This document shows, piece after piece, positions 1 through 8,520 of a stretch of DNA of 26,495 nt. How positions within the stretch are numbered: position 1 is the stretch's first letter; each line of letters opens with the position of its first letter. The DNA is taken from IMG/VR virus record IMGVR_UViG_3300009497_000036, positions 1 to 26,495 of that record; one strand, written 5' to 3'. The notes under the pieces are model-generated. The model had not been told where the DNA came from. It saw only the letters and a program-made list of their open reading frames with translations, and made no database searches. The position numbers were made by a program, and so were the translations under genes. This DNA comes from a virus.

Positions 1-31
1 AGGGTTTTATCTAAATTTATTACAATCAAAT

Positions 32-307
32 ATGAATATCAAGGAAACGAAAAAGAATATAATCCAAGCTGGACATAGAGCTGTTGATGAATTAATAAAG
101 GTTGCAAAAGAGCCTATAGTAGAAACAGACGACGATATATCAGCTGATAGATTAAAAAACGCGGCTGCAACTAAAAAGCTAGCTATATTTGATGCTTTTG
201 AGATATTAAATAGAATACAAGATGAGCAAGACATGTTAGATAACAAACCTAAAAAAGAAGAAGAAAAGTCTACTTTTGGTGGTTTTGCAGAAAGAAGATC
301 TAAATAA
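32..307 (+). CDS. Small protein before terL; candidate terminase small subunit
   Basis: This 91-residue, charged, mostly helical protein has a predicted helical core around residues 30-70 and a lysine/glutamate-rich tail. Its stop codon overlaps the terL start by one base (TAATG), which implies translational coupling. Position and size suggest the DNA-recognition subunit of the terminase, but I see no clear helix-turn-helix, so the role is inferred from context only. The reading frame stays open to the window edge upstream of the ATG at 32, so a longer protein is possible. I prefer the ATG because it sits after an A/T leader and because a different frame has a stop at 12-14, which could be the end of the preceding gene. 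Confidence 0.6.
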   Translation: MNIKETKKNIIQAGHRAVDELIKVAKEPIVETDDDISADRLKNAAATKKLAIFDAFEILNRIQDEQDMLDNKPKKEEEKSTFGGFAERRSK

Positions 308-2511
308 TGTACGAGCAAAGTTTATATAAGGTTATAGAACCTATTAAGATAAACACTATAAAAAGGCTTAACAAAAAGAAAGCCTGGAAGTATGGTTACA
401 ACAAAGAGCATGATGTTGTTGTTGTAAGTAAAACTGGTAAGATCGGTGAGGTGTATAGCATACAGAATTTAAAAATAGCATTGCCGAAGGCAACTGGTGT
501 TAATAAATTTGAAAGTGATAAATGGGAAGTTACACCACAACCTAAAGCTTTATCTCGTTTAAAAACAATATTTGATTGGAAAGATATACCAAAAGAGTTT
601 AAGGAAAAACATATAGATTACATAGAGGAAGAGTTTAAAAGAAGAGAAGAAGGTTTTTGGTTTTATAACAAAGGAAAAGCTACTTACATAACCGGTACTC
701 ACTATATGTATCTACAGTGGTCAAAAATTGATGTTGGTCAACCTGATTTTAGAGAAGCAAATAGATTATTTTATTTGTTTTGGGAAGCTTGCAAAGCTGA
801 TACTAGATGTTATGGTATGTGTTATCTTAAAAATAGAAGATCTGGGTTTTCATTTATGGCATCAGGAGAGCTAGTAAATATGGCTACAATATCAAGTGAT
901 GCTAGATTAGGAATATTATCTAAAACTGGACCAGATGCTAAAAAAATGTTTACTGACAAGGTTGTACCTATATCAGTCAACTACCCTTTCTTTTTTAAAC
1001 CGATTCAAGATGGTATGGATCGACCTAAAACAGAATTAGCATACAGAGTTCCAGCTTCTAAATTAACTAGAAGAAAGATAGAAGCAGGTAGTGACGATCA
1101 TGATTTACAAGGATTAGACACTACTATTGACTGGAAAAATACAGGTGACAATAGTTATGATGGTGAAAAGTTAAAACTATTAGCCCACGATGAAAGTGGT
1201 AAATGGGAAAGACCTAATAATATATTAAACAATTGGCGTGTTACAAAAACATGTCTTAGGTTAGGTAGTAGAATTATTGGTAAGTGCATGATGGGATCAA
1301 CGAGCAACGCTCTTGATAAAGGAGGTGATAACTTTAAAAAACTGTATAATGGGTCAGATGTTACAAAAAGAAACAGAAATGGACAAACAAGTACAGGACT
1401 CTATAGTCTGTTCATTCCTATGGAATGGAACTACGAAGGATTCATTGATTCTTATGGACTACCTGTATTTGACACACCAGAAGAAGAAGTTAAAGGGCCT
1501 TATGGAGAATATATCGATACAGGTATCATCGAACACTGGCAGAACGAAGTCGACGGCTTAAAAAATGATGGAGATGCTTTAAATGAATTTTATAGGCAAT
1601 TTCCTAGAACTGAAGAGCACGCTTTTAGAGATGAAACACAAAACAGTATATTTAATTTAGCAAAAATATACGAGCAAATAGATTATAACGAAGAGCTAAA
1701 CGCACCATTAACTAAAGGTAATTTTCAATGGGTTAACGGTATTAAAGATACTAAAGTTATATTTTACCCAGATTCAAAAGGTAGGTTTAAGGTTAGCTGG
1801 ACACCTAAGTTTGAATTACAGAATAGACATATAATAAAAAATGGAATTAAATACCCTGCTAACGAACATATGGGTTCATTTGGATGTGACTCTTATGATA
1901 TATCTGGTACTGTTGATGGTAAAGGATCTAAAGGTGCTTTGCACGGGTTAACAAAATTTAGTATGGAAGATTGTCCTCCAAACTCTTTTTTTTTAGAGTA
2001 TATAGCTAGACCTCAGACTGCTGAGATCTTCTTTGAGGACGTTCTAATGGCACTTGTGTTTTACGGGATGCCTATACTAGCAGAAAATAATAAACCACGT
2101 CTATTGTATTATTTAAAAAGGCGAGGTTACAGAGGTTATTCTATGAATAGACCTGATAGAACTTGGAACAAGTTGTCCACAGCTGAAAAAGAAGTAGGTG
2201 GTATACCAAACTCAAGTGAAGATATTAAGCAAGCTCATGCTGCTGCTATTGAAATGTATATACAAGATCACGTTGGTAAAAAGAGAGATGGATCCCACGG
2301 TGATTTATATTTTAATGAAACATTGCAAGACTGGGCTAAGTTTGATATAAATAACAGAACAAAATACGATGCTGCAATAAGTTCGGGATTAGCTATAATG
2401 GCTTGTAACAGACATTTATATAGACCACATGCAGACATAAAAAAACAAAAACTAAACATAAACATATCAAGATATAAAAACAAAGGTATGCACTCAAAAC
2501 TAATAGATTAA
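307..2511 (+). CDS. terL: Terminase large subunit (ATPase-nuclease)
   Basis: This is the motor that pumps phage DNA into the prohead through the portal and cuts it. The N-terminal ATPase has a P-loop variant K-N-R-R-S-G-F-S at residues 175-182, a Walker B strand ending in LLAHDE (D295-E296) and a motif III-like G-S-T-S at 330-333. The C-terminal RNase H-like nuclease shows a first acidic residue in FGCD (D528), a glutamate-rich helix around 564-578 and a late aspartate in KYDAA (D688). The residue assignments come from motif shape, not alignment. At 734 residues it is longer than classical terminases (about 450-600) and closer to those I recall from crAss-like and flavobacterial phages. The non-canonical P-loop with paired arginines and no GKT/GKS is typical of that type. 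The next gene starts after a 3-nt gap. Confidence 0.93.
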   Translation: MYEQSLYKVIEPIKINTIKRLNKKKAWKYGYNKEHDVVVVSKTGKIGEVYSIQNLKIALPKATGVNKFESDKWEVTPQPKALSRLKTIFDWKDIPKEFKEKHIDYIEEEFKRREEGFWFYNKGKATYITGTHYMYLQWSKIDVGQPDFREANRLFYLFWEACKADTRCYGMCYLKNRRSGFSFMASGELVNMATISSDARLGILSKTGPDAKKMFTDKVVPISVNYPFFFKPIQDGMDRPKTELAYRVPASKLTRRKIEAGSDDHDLQGLDTTIDWKNTGDNSYDGEKLKLLAHDESGKWERPNNILNNWRVTKTCLRLGSRIIGKCMMGSTSNALDKGGDNFKKLYNGSDVTKRNRNGQTSTGLYSLFIPMEWNYEGFIDSYGLPVFDTPEEEVKGPYGEYIDTGIIEHWQNEVDGLKNDGDALNEFYRQFPRTEEHAFRDETQNSIFNLAKIYEQIDYNEELNAPLTKGNFQWVNGIKDTKVIFYPDSKGRFKVSWTPKFELQNRHIIKNGIKYPANEHMGSFGCDSYDISGTVDGKGSKGALHGLTKFSMEDCPPNSFFLEYIARPQTAEIFFEDVLMALVFYGMPILAENNKPRLLYYLKRRGYRGYSMNRPDRTWNKLSTAEKEVGGIPNSSEDIKQAHAAAIEMYIQDHVGKKRDGSHGDLYFNETLQDWAKFDINNRTKYDAAISSGLAIMACNRHLYRPHADIKKQKLNINISRYKNKGMHSKLID

Positions 2512-2514
2512 AAA

Positions 2515-4941
2515 ATGGCAGAATCAATATCAAAAGGTTATTTTCCAAGTCAGGTTGTTAGCGACTCTGAGAAGATCGGGCTTGACTACGGTTTAAAGGT
2601 TGCCAAAGCTATAGAAGCGGAATGGTTTAAACGTGATTCTGGTACTAATAGATTTTATAACAACCAAAACGAGTTTCATAAGTTAAGGTTATATGCTAGA
2701 GGAGAACAGTCGATACAAAAATATAAAGATGAATTATCTATAAATGGTGATTTGTCTTATCTTAATTTAGACTGGAAACCAGTTCCTATAATACCTAAGT
2801 TTGTTGATATTGTAGTTAATGGTATGGCCGAAAGAACATACGATATAAAAGCATATTCTCAAGATCCTTACGGTATGAGTAAGAGAACAGAGTATATGGA
2901 ATCTGTAATGAGAGACATAGAAACTCAAGAGCTTATAAAGTTTGCTCAAGACTCTTTAGGTATAAACTTACAGGAAAATCCACCTGAAAAACTACCCGAT
3001 AGTGAAGAAGAGTTAAGTTTACATATGCAACTTAGTTACAAGCAAGAAGTTGAACTAGCAGAGGAACAAGCCATAACAACTATATTAAATGGTAATAAGT
3101 TTGAAGAAACAAGAAAAAGATTATTTTATGATTTAACAACTATTGGTATAGCTTGTGTAAAAGATAAATTTACAACAGCTGAAGGTATTAAAGTTGAATA
3201 CGTGGATCCTGCAAATATAGTTTACTCTTATACTGAAAATCCTTATTTTGAAGATATATATTACATTGGCGAGGTAAAAACAATACCTATAAATGAATTA
3301 AAAAAGGAGTTTCCTAATTTAGATGAAGAGCAACTTTTAAAAATAAAAAAGCAACCTAATCAAAAATCTAACTTTAGGTATACTACAGCTAGCACTAACG
3401 ATAACAACGATAATAACACTGTAGAGGTATTATACTTTAATTATAAAACTTACATGAATGAAGTTTATAAAGTTAAAGATACCATGAGTGGTGGTAGCAA
3501 AGTTATATTAAGAGATGATACTTTTGATCCACCAATACAAGAAATGGTTGGTCAATTTGAGAAAATTGAAAGATCTTTAGAGGTTTTATATGAAGGAGCT
3601 TTGGTTTTAGGAACAGATAAATTGCTTAAATGGGAAATGTCTAAAAACATGATGAGACCTAAAAGTGATTACACTAAGGTTAAAATGAATTATAATTTAG
3701 TGGCTCCTAGAATGTATAAAGGTAAAATTGAGTCTTTAGTAAAGCGTATAACTGGTTTTGCTGACATGATTCAATTAACTCATTTAAAAATACAACAAGT
3801 ATTATCAAGAATGGTGCCAGATGGTATTTATCTAGACGCTGACGGTTTAGCTGAAATAGATTTAGGTAACGGAACTAATTATAATCCACAAGAAGCATTG
3901 AATATGTTTTTTCAAACTGGTTCCGTAATAGGTAGATCGTTTACGTCAGAAGGAGATATGAATCCTGGTAAAATACCTATTCAAGAAATAACAAGTGGTA
4001 ATGGTGGTGGTAAAATACCTGTGTTAATACAGAATTACAACTATTACATGCAGATGATTAGAGATACAACCGGCTTAAACGAAGCTAGAGATGGTAGTAC
4101 TCCTGATTCTAGAGCTTTAGTTGGTGTTCAAAAACTAGCTGCTGCTAATAGTAACACCGCTACTAGACATATATTGAACTCTGGTTTATATCTTACAGCT
4201 GAATTAGCTGAATCAATATCATTAAGAATATCTGATATATTAGAATACTCTCCAACAAAAGAAGCATTTATACAAAAAATAGGTGGTCATAATGTTGGTA
4301 CGTTAGAAGATATAGCTAGTTTACATCTATATGATTTTGGTATATTTTTAGACGTATCTCCTGATGAAGAAGAAAAATCATTACTTGAAAACAATATACA
4401 AGTTGCTTTAGGTCAGCAAATGATAGATCTTGAAGATGCTATTGATTTAAGAAATATTAAAAATGTCAAGCTTGCTAATCAATTACTAAAAGTAAGAAGA
4501 AAAAAGAAAAGAGAAAGAGACGAGTTGCTACAACAAAAAAATATAGAAACTCAAGCAAACGCTAATGCACAAGCTCAAAAGATAGCTGCAGAAGCTGAGG
4601 TACAAAAAAACCAAGCTTTAATGCAAAGCACTATGCAACTTGAAGAAGCCAAAATGATGCTAGATCAAAAGAAAATGCAACAAGAGGCTATAATCAAGAA
4701 AGATCTTATGAATCATGAGTTTATGATTAATATGAGACTTAAAAACATGGAGCTTAACATAGGTAAACAAAAAGAAACAAATAAAGAAGATCGTAAAGAT
4801 GAAAGAACTAGAATACAAGCTAGTCAACAATCTGAGCTAATAGATCAAAGAAATAACAATAAATCACCTAAAAAGTTTGAATCAATGGGTAATGATAGTT
4901 TAGGTAACCTAGGTAATCTAGGTAGTTTTGACCCAAGATAA
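2515..4941 (+). CDS. Portal protein with coiled-coil C-terminal tail
   Basis: The likely product is the dodecameric ring at the capsid vertex through which DNA enters and leaves. The identification rests on its place between terL and the scaffold/capsid genes, its 808-residue length, and an N-terminal region around residues 55-130 (YARGEQSI, then a WKPVPIIPKFVDIVVNGM stretch) of the kind seen in large Bacteroidota-phage portals. Residues 180-560 are mixed alpha/beta and match the usual stem, wing and crown bulk. From about residue 655 to 790 the sequence becomes a long K/R/E/Q-rich coiled coil, beginning with RRKKKRERDELLQQ and poor in prolines. The C-terminus is a short low-complexity LGNLGNLGS tail. 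The coil probably reaches into the head or contacts scaffold or ejection proteins. Confidence 0.85.
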   Translation: MAESISKGYFPSQVVSDSEKIGLDYGLKVAKAIEAEWFKRDSGTNRFYNNQNEFHKLRLYARGEQSIQKYKDELSINGDLSYLNLDWKPVPIIPKFVDIVVNGMAERTYDIKAYSQDPYGMSKRTEYMESVMRDIETQELIKFAQDSLGINLQENPPEKLPDSEEELSLHMQLSYKQEVELAEEQAITTILNGNKFEETRKRLFYDLTTIGIACVKDKFTTAEGIKVEYVDPANIVYSYTENPYFEDIYYIGEVKTIPINELKKEFPNLDEEQLLKIKKQPNQKSNFRYTTASTNDNNDNNTVEVLYFNYKTYMNEVYKVKDTMSGGSKVILRDDTFDPPIQEMVGQFEKIERSLEVLYEGALVLGTDKLLKWEMSKNMMRPKSDYTKVKMNYNLVAPRMYKGKIESLVKRITGFADMIQLTHLKIQQVLSRMVPDGIYLDADGLAEIDLGNGTNYNPQEALNMFFQTGSVIGRSFTSEGDMNPGKIPIQEITSGNGGGKIPVLIQNYNYYMQMIRDTTGLNEARDGSTPDSRALVGVQKLAAANSNTATRHILNSGLYLTAELAESISLRISDILEYSPTKEAFIQKIGGHNVGTLEDIASLHLYDFGIFLDVSPDEEEKSLLENNIQVALGQQMIDLEDAIDLRNIKNVKLANQLLKVRRKKKRERDELLQQKNIETQANANAQAQKIAAEAEVQKNQALMQSTMQLEEAKMMLDQKKMQQEAIIKKDLMNHEFMINMRLKNMELNIGKQKETNKEDRKDERTRIQASQQSELIDQRNNNKSPKKFESMGNDSLGNLGNLGSFDPR
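4901..4927 (+). repeat. Three tandem 9-nt repeats at the portal 3' end
   Basis: Three consecutive 9-base units starting TAGGTA (4901-4909, 4910-4918, 4919-4927) encode the repeated tripeptide L-G-N/S near the portal C-terminus. The first two units differ by one base and the third has diverged further. This looks like replication slippage in a disordered tail; no function is implied. Confidence 0.75.
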
Positions 4942-4969
4942 TAATCGTTTAATTTTATAATATTATATT
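4942..4969 (+). promoter_or_regulatory. A/T-only leader before the scaffold gene
   Basis: This 28-nt gap is almost entirely A and T and ends in ATATTATATT directly before the ATG. The same ten bases precede the ATG at 7731. No Shine-Dalgarno sequence is present. It most likely keeps the start unstructured for Bacteroidota-type initiation. I cannot identify a Bacteroidota promoter (TTTG ... TAnnTTTG) in it. Confidence 0.4.
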
Positions 4970-6202
4970 ATGGCAGAAAAAGAAAAGCCGCAAGAGGTTG
5001 TAGAAGAAATTCAACCAGTTGCACAAGAACAAGCAGCAATCAAAGATAGTGAAACTATAACTGATGCTAAAATCGAAGCTCCTGTAAAAGAGGGTGGAGA
5101 TATGAAAATGAAAGAAAAACCTAAAAGACCAAAGCAATTAGTCAATCAAAATGAAGACAACGATGCTATTAAGGTTGATCTTTCAAAAAAAGAAGAAGTT
5201 ACTCCTGTAGAAGAAACAGAGGTAAAAGATACACCTGTTGTTGAGCAAGAGGTTAAAGAAGAAGAGCAAACTTCAGTAGTTGAAGAGATTACAAATGAAG
5301 AAGTTGAAGAGCAAACAGAGGAGCTACAAGAACAAGTAGAAGAAGCTGTACAAGAAGCTCAAGACACATCTGAACCATTACCAGAAAACATACAAAAAGT
5401 CGTGGACTTTATGAATGAAACTGGCGGAAGCTTAGAAGAGTATGTTAGATTAAATCAAGATTACTCTAAAAAAGATGATAAATCTTTACTTAAGGAATAC
5501 TACAAGCAAACAAAACCTCATTTAAATGATGATGAAATTGGTTTTTTAATGGAAGACAATTTTGAATATGACGAAGAAATTGATGAGGAAAGAGATATTA
5601 AAAGAAAAAAACTAGCACTAAAAGAGCAAGTTGCCAGTGCTAAAAGCCACTTAGACGGGCTAAAGTCTAAATATTACGAAGAAATTAAAGCTGGAAGCAG
5701 GTTAGCGCCTGAGCAAAAGAAAGCAATTGATTTTTTCAACCGTTACAATCAAGAAGCAGAAACTACACAAAAGGTAGTTCAGGAACAACAAACCAACTTT
5801 TTAAATAAAACCAACGAGGTTTTTAACGATAAATTCAAAGGTTTTGAATATAATATTGGTGAAAAAAAGTTTAGGTTTAATGTAAAAGATAGTGACAAGA
5901 TTAAAAATGACCAAAGCGATATTAACAATTTTATTAAGAAGTTTCTTGATAAAAATGAAAATATGAAGGATGCTACGGGTTATCATAAATCTTTATTTAC
6001 TGCTAATAATCCTGACGCTGTAGCGAAACACTTTTACGAACAGGGCAAAGCAGATGCTATCAAGGATAGTATAGCTAAGTCTAAAAATATCAACATGGAT
6101 CCTAGGGAAGCACAGTCAAATGTGATACCTACTTCTGGTTGGTCTGTAAAAGCTGTTCCTGGTGATACAGTTTCTGATTTTAAGATTAAGATTAGAAAAT
6201 AA
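4970..6202 (+). CDS. Scaffold-like capsid assembly protein
   Basis: This 410-residue, very acidic and helical protein lies directly between portal and major capsid, the usual place of the scaffolding protein that shapes the prohead and is later removed. Residues 1-145 are a low-complexity E/K/V/Q-rich region, probably disordered. Residues ~145-290 are charged helices, and residues ~295-370 look more ordered (YNIGEKKFRF and following). The C-terminus is basic (DFKIKIRK), as expected where a scaffold docks on the coat protein. No serine-protease motif is visible, so it is not an obvious protease-scaffold fusion. The assignment rests on composition and synteny; a minor head protein is the alternative. 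Confidence 0.7.
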   Translation: MAEKEKPQEVVEEIQPVAQEQAAIKDSETITDAKIEAPVKEGGDMKMKEKPKRPKQLVNQNEDNDAIKVDLSKKEEVTPVEETEVKDTPVVEQEVKEEEQTSVVEEITNEEVEEQTEELQEQVEEAVQEAQDTSEPLPENIQKVVDFMNETGGSLEEYVRLNQDYSKKDDKSLLKEYYKQTKPHLNDDEIGFLMEDNFEYDEEIDEERDIKRKKLALKEQVASAKSHLDGLKSKYYEEIKAGSRLAPEQKKAIDFFNRYNQEAETTQKVVQEQQTNFLNKTNEVFNDKFKGFEYNIGEKKFRFNVKDSDKIKNDQSDINNFIKKFLDKNENMKDATGYHKSLFTANNPDAVAKHFYEQGKADAIKDSIAKSKNINMDPREAQSNVIPTSGWSVKAVPGDTVSDFKIKIRK

Positions 6203-6228
6203 CATTAACAATTTAAAAATTAAAAATT
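6203..6228 (+). promoter_or_regulatory. A/T-rich leader of the major capsid gene
   Basis: The gap before the capsid start contains a perfect tandem duplication of TTAAAAA (6213-6219 and 6220-6226) immediately upstream of the ATG. An A-rich stretch at this distance is the usual translation enhancer in Bacteroidota, which lack strong Shine-Dalgarno use, and would suit the most highly expressed gene here. No convincing promoter is seen. Confidence 0.4.
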
Positions 6229-7650
6229 ATGGCATTAGCTGGAACAGGCGCGGAGTTATCGCACTTAACGCCGAGACCGAATAAAACTTTATTTGGTTCA
6301 AATTATTTATCAATCGCTGGCAACGACTTTAATTTCACAAAACAATTCCTACCGGAAGTTTATGAAAAAGAAGTTGAAAGATACGGAAACAGAACTATTT
6401 CTGGTTTCTTATCTATGGTCGGTGCTGAAATGCCTATGGCTTCTGACGAGGTCGTATGGTCTGAACAAGGTAGAATCCACGTAGCTTACGACGATGTCGT
6501 AGGTACTGACGTTTCTGCAAACTTACTAACATTTTCTGCTGCTCACTTACTAAGCGTCGGTGATACTATCATCGTTAGCAAAGGTGGTGTAACGTTAAAA
6601 TGTTACGTATCTGCTGTACCTAGTACAACTACTATAACTGCACAACCTTACACTGCTGCTGATATTTCAGGTATCGGCGCTGATGCTGTGACTGCTGTAA
6701 AAGTATTTGTTTATGGTTCAGAATATGCAAAAGGATCAAGCAACGCTGGTAACAAAAAAGATGCAACATTTACTTCTTTCTCGAATAAACCAATTATTCT
6801 AAGAGACAAGTACAGTGTAAATGGATCTGACACTGCTCAAATTGGGTGGGTTGAAGTTGCTACTGAAGCTGGTACTTCTGGATACTTATGGTACTTAAAA
6901 TCTGAGCACGAAGCAAGAATTAGATTTGAAGATCAATTAGAAATGGCTATGATTGAAGCTGAGAAAAAAGCATCTTCTTCTGCTATCTCTGCTTCAGGTA
7001 TTTCTGGATCTGAAGGTCTTTTTGCTGCTATTAGCTCAAGAGGATTAGTATACAACAACGCTGATTTTGATGACGGTATCTCCGGTGGAGTTCACGTTGG
7101 GCTTGCTGAATTTGATAGCATCTTACAAGAGCTTGACAAGCAAGGATCAATTGAAGAAAACATGATGTTCTTAGACAGAGCTACGTCTTTATCTATTGAC
7201 AACATGCTTGCTGCTCAAAATTCTTACGGATCTGGTGGTACTTCTTACGGAGTATTCAACAACTCTGAGGAAATGGCGTTAAATTTAGGTTTCTCTGGTT
7301 TCAGAAGAGGTTCTTATGACTTCTACAAAACTGACTGGAAATACTTAAATGATTCAACTACTAGAGGACTTGTAGCTGATATTGAAGGTGTTATCGTTCC
7401 TGCTGGAACTTCAACAGTTTACGATCAGATTATGGGTAAAAACATCCAAAGACCATTCTTACACGTTAGATACAGAGCTTCTGAAGCTGACGATAGAAGA
7501 ATGAAATCATGGATCACTGGTTCAGTTGGAGGTAACTATACAAGCGACGAAGATGCAATGAACGTACATTTCTTATCTGAGAGATGTTTATGTGTTCAAG
7601 CAGCTAACAACTTTGTATTGTTAAAATCTACTGATGGTATCCAAGGATAA
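6229..7650 (+). CDS. Major capsid protein
   Basis: The likely product is the coat protein forming the icosahedral shell, probably an HK97-type fold, though the fold is inferred and not seen. Support comes from its position after portal and scaffold, a typical length of 473 residues, an N-terminal arm (residues ~1-50), a Gly/Ala/Ser-rich middle and a well-ordered C-terminal half (residues ~225-470). Codon use is distinctive. By hand count, of 26 isoleucines only one uses ATA, while neighbouring genes prefer ATA, and TTC, AAC and TAC are frequent. This is the pattern of selection for high expression. A strong hairpin terminator follows the stop codon. Residues ~70-190 are beta-rich and Thr/Val/Ala-rich, and could be an inserted surface domain. 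Confidence 0.88.
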   Translation: MALAGTGAELSHLTPRPNKTLFGSNYLSIAGNDFNFTKQFLPEVYEKEVERYGNRTISGFLSMVGAEMPMASDEVVWSEQGRIHVAYDDVVGTDVSANLLTFSAAHLLSVGDTIIVSKGGVTLKCYVSAVPSTTTITAQPYTAADISGIGADAVTAVKVFVYGSEYAKGSSNAGNKKDATFTSFSNKPIILRDKYSVNGSDTAQIGWVEVATEAGTSGYLWYLKSEHEARIRFEDQLEMAMIEAEKKASSSAISASGISGSEGLFAAISSRGLVYNNADFDDGISGGVHVGLAEFDSILQELDKQGSIEENMMFLDRATSLSIDNMLAAQNSYGSGGTSYGVFNNSEEMALNLGFSGFRRGSYDFYKTDWKYLNDSTTRGLVADIEGVIVPAGTSTVYDQIMGKNIQRPFLHVRYRASEADDRRMKSWITGSVGGNYTSDEDAMNVHFLSERCLCVQAANNFVLLKSTDGIQG

Positions 7651-7662
7651 TCAATAGTACTT

Positions 7663-7705
7663 AAAAGGTAAGGGTGCTTCGGCACCCAACCCTTTTATTT
7701 TTTTT
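7663..7705 (+). terminator. Intrinsic terminator after the capsid gene
   Basis: A perfect 6-bp GC-rich stem (GGGTGC 7672-7677 with GCACCC 7682-7687) closes a TTCG tetraloop in the very stable C(UUCG)G context. An outer 6-bp arm (AAAAGG 7663-7668 with CCTTTT 7691-7696) extends it across a 3x3 internal loop. Eight T residues follow at 7698-7705. It lies in the largest intergenic gap and is the only strong intrinsic terminator I found. It probably lowers transcription of the connector and tail genes relative to capsid. Confidence 0.9.
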
Positions 7706-7730
7706 ATAAACTTTTTAATTATATTATATT
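7706..7730 (+). promoter_or_regulatory. A/T-only leader shared with the scaffold gene
   Basis: After the terminator T-run, the sequence to the ATG at 7731 is almost pure A/T and repeats the motif TTTAATT followed by ATATTATATT found before the scaffold start at 4970. It is either a common translation-initiation leader or part of a phage promoter that restarts transcription past the terminator. The sequence alone does not decide. Confidence 0.35.
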
Positions 7731-8507
7731 ATGTCACAAGTAAAACAAGCCGTTGGAGTACCAGTAGGTACACAATGGGAAATAAAAGATAGAATTTACT
7801 ATCTAACAACAAAGGAACAACCATTAGTTTTTTCTTTGCCTAGTAAACATACTAGAAGAAAACCATTATTATGGTTCGATACAGAAGCGGGTTTTCAAAA
7901 AGAATTAAGATACGCTACTAATCAACCATCACCATTGGTAGATGAACAAAAAGGTATGGCCACTTTAGGTCGTATAGTTTTTAGAGATGGTGCTTTATCA
8001 GTACCTGCAAGAGAGCAATCTTTACAAAAAATGCTTTCAATTTATCACCCTCTTAAAAATGTTATATATCAAGAACATAACGAGGTTGAGATAGCAAGTG
8101 ATGACTTAGATTACATGGAGCTTGAAATAGAAGCTTTAACTATAGCTAAAGATTTAGATTTAGATATAGCTGAAGGTATATTAAGAGTAGAGCTTGGTAG
8201 TAAAGTCACAAAAATGACATCCAAAGAACTAAAAAGAGATTTACTTTTATTTGCTAAAAGAAATCCAGCTTTATTTATAAGCTTAGCACAAGATGAAAAT
8301 GTACAGCTAAGAAACTTTGGTATTAAAGCAGCGGAAGCGAACTTGATTAAATTGTCGCCTGATAATAGACAGTTTACTTGGGCTAGCAACGGCAGAAAAC
8401 TAATGACAGTGCCATTTGATGAGCACCCATATTCAGCATTAGCTGCGTGGTTCCAAACAGACGAAGGTTTAGAAGTCTTTAGTAATTTAGAAAAAAGATT
8501 AAAATAA
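7731..8507 (+). CDS. Conserved virion-type protein of unknown role
   Basis: This 258-residue soluble protein has no signal peptide or membrane segment. Residues 1-75 look beta-rich (YYLTTKEQPLVFSLPSKHTRR). Residues ~110-200 are acidic and helical (DLDYMELEIEALTIAKDLDLD). The C-terminus (~218-258) has an ordered W-A-S-N-G-R-K motif followed by an aromatic helix. The pattern resembles a protein I recall from uncultured marine phages that lies just after the capsid gene, but I cannot name a function. Position suggests a head-completion or head-tail joining part; a non-structural assembly factor is also possible. It is the first gene after the capsid terminator, under an A/T leader like that of the scaffold gene. 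Confidence 0.75.
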   Translation: MSQVKQAVGVPVGTQWEIKDRIYYLTTKEQPLVFSLPSKHTRRKPLLWFDTEAGFQKELRYATNQPSPLVDEQKGMATLGRIVFRDGALSVPAREQSLQKMLSIYHPLKNVIYQEHNEVEIASDDLDYMELEIEALTIAKDLDLDIAEGILRVELGSKVTKMTSKELKRDLLLFAKRNPALFISLAQDENVQLRNFGIKAAEANLIKLSPDNRQFTWASNGRKLMTVPFDEHPYSALAAWFQTDEGLEVFSNLEKRLK

Positions 8508-8520
8508 CAATCACTTATAG

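Noticed and set aside
1-14. Possible 3' end of an upstream gene (frame 3 stop at 12-14)
   Set aside because: Only three codons are visible, and two other frames are also open at the edge, including the frame of the gene at 32, so no gene can be supported.
7-318. Antisense frame of about 100 codons across the small terminase candidate
   Set aside because: It lies opposite a gene coupled to terL and has the low-complexity Ser/Phe composition of a shadow frame; every supported gene is on the + strand.
1313-1561. Overlapping + frame inside terL
   Set aside because: It is fully internal to a conserved terminase frame, and its product is Lys/Gln/Met-rich without any family pattern.
4970-6202. Scaffold gene considered as a protease-scaffold fusion
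   Set aside because: No serine-protease or ClpP-like catalytic motif is present, and the N-terminus is acidic low-complexity sequence.
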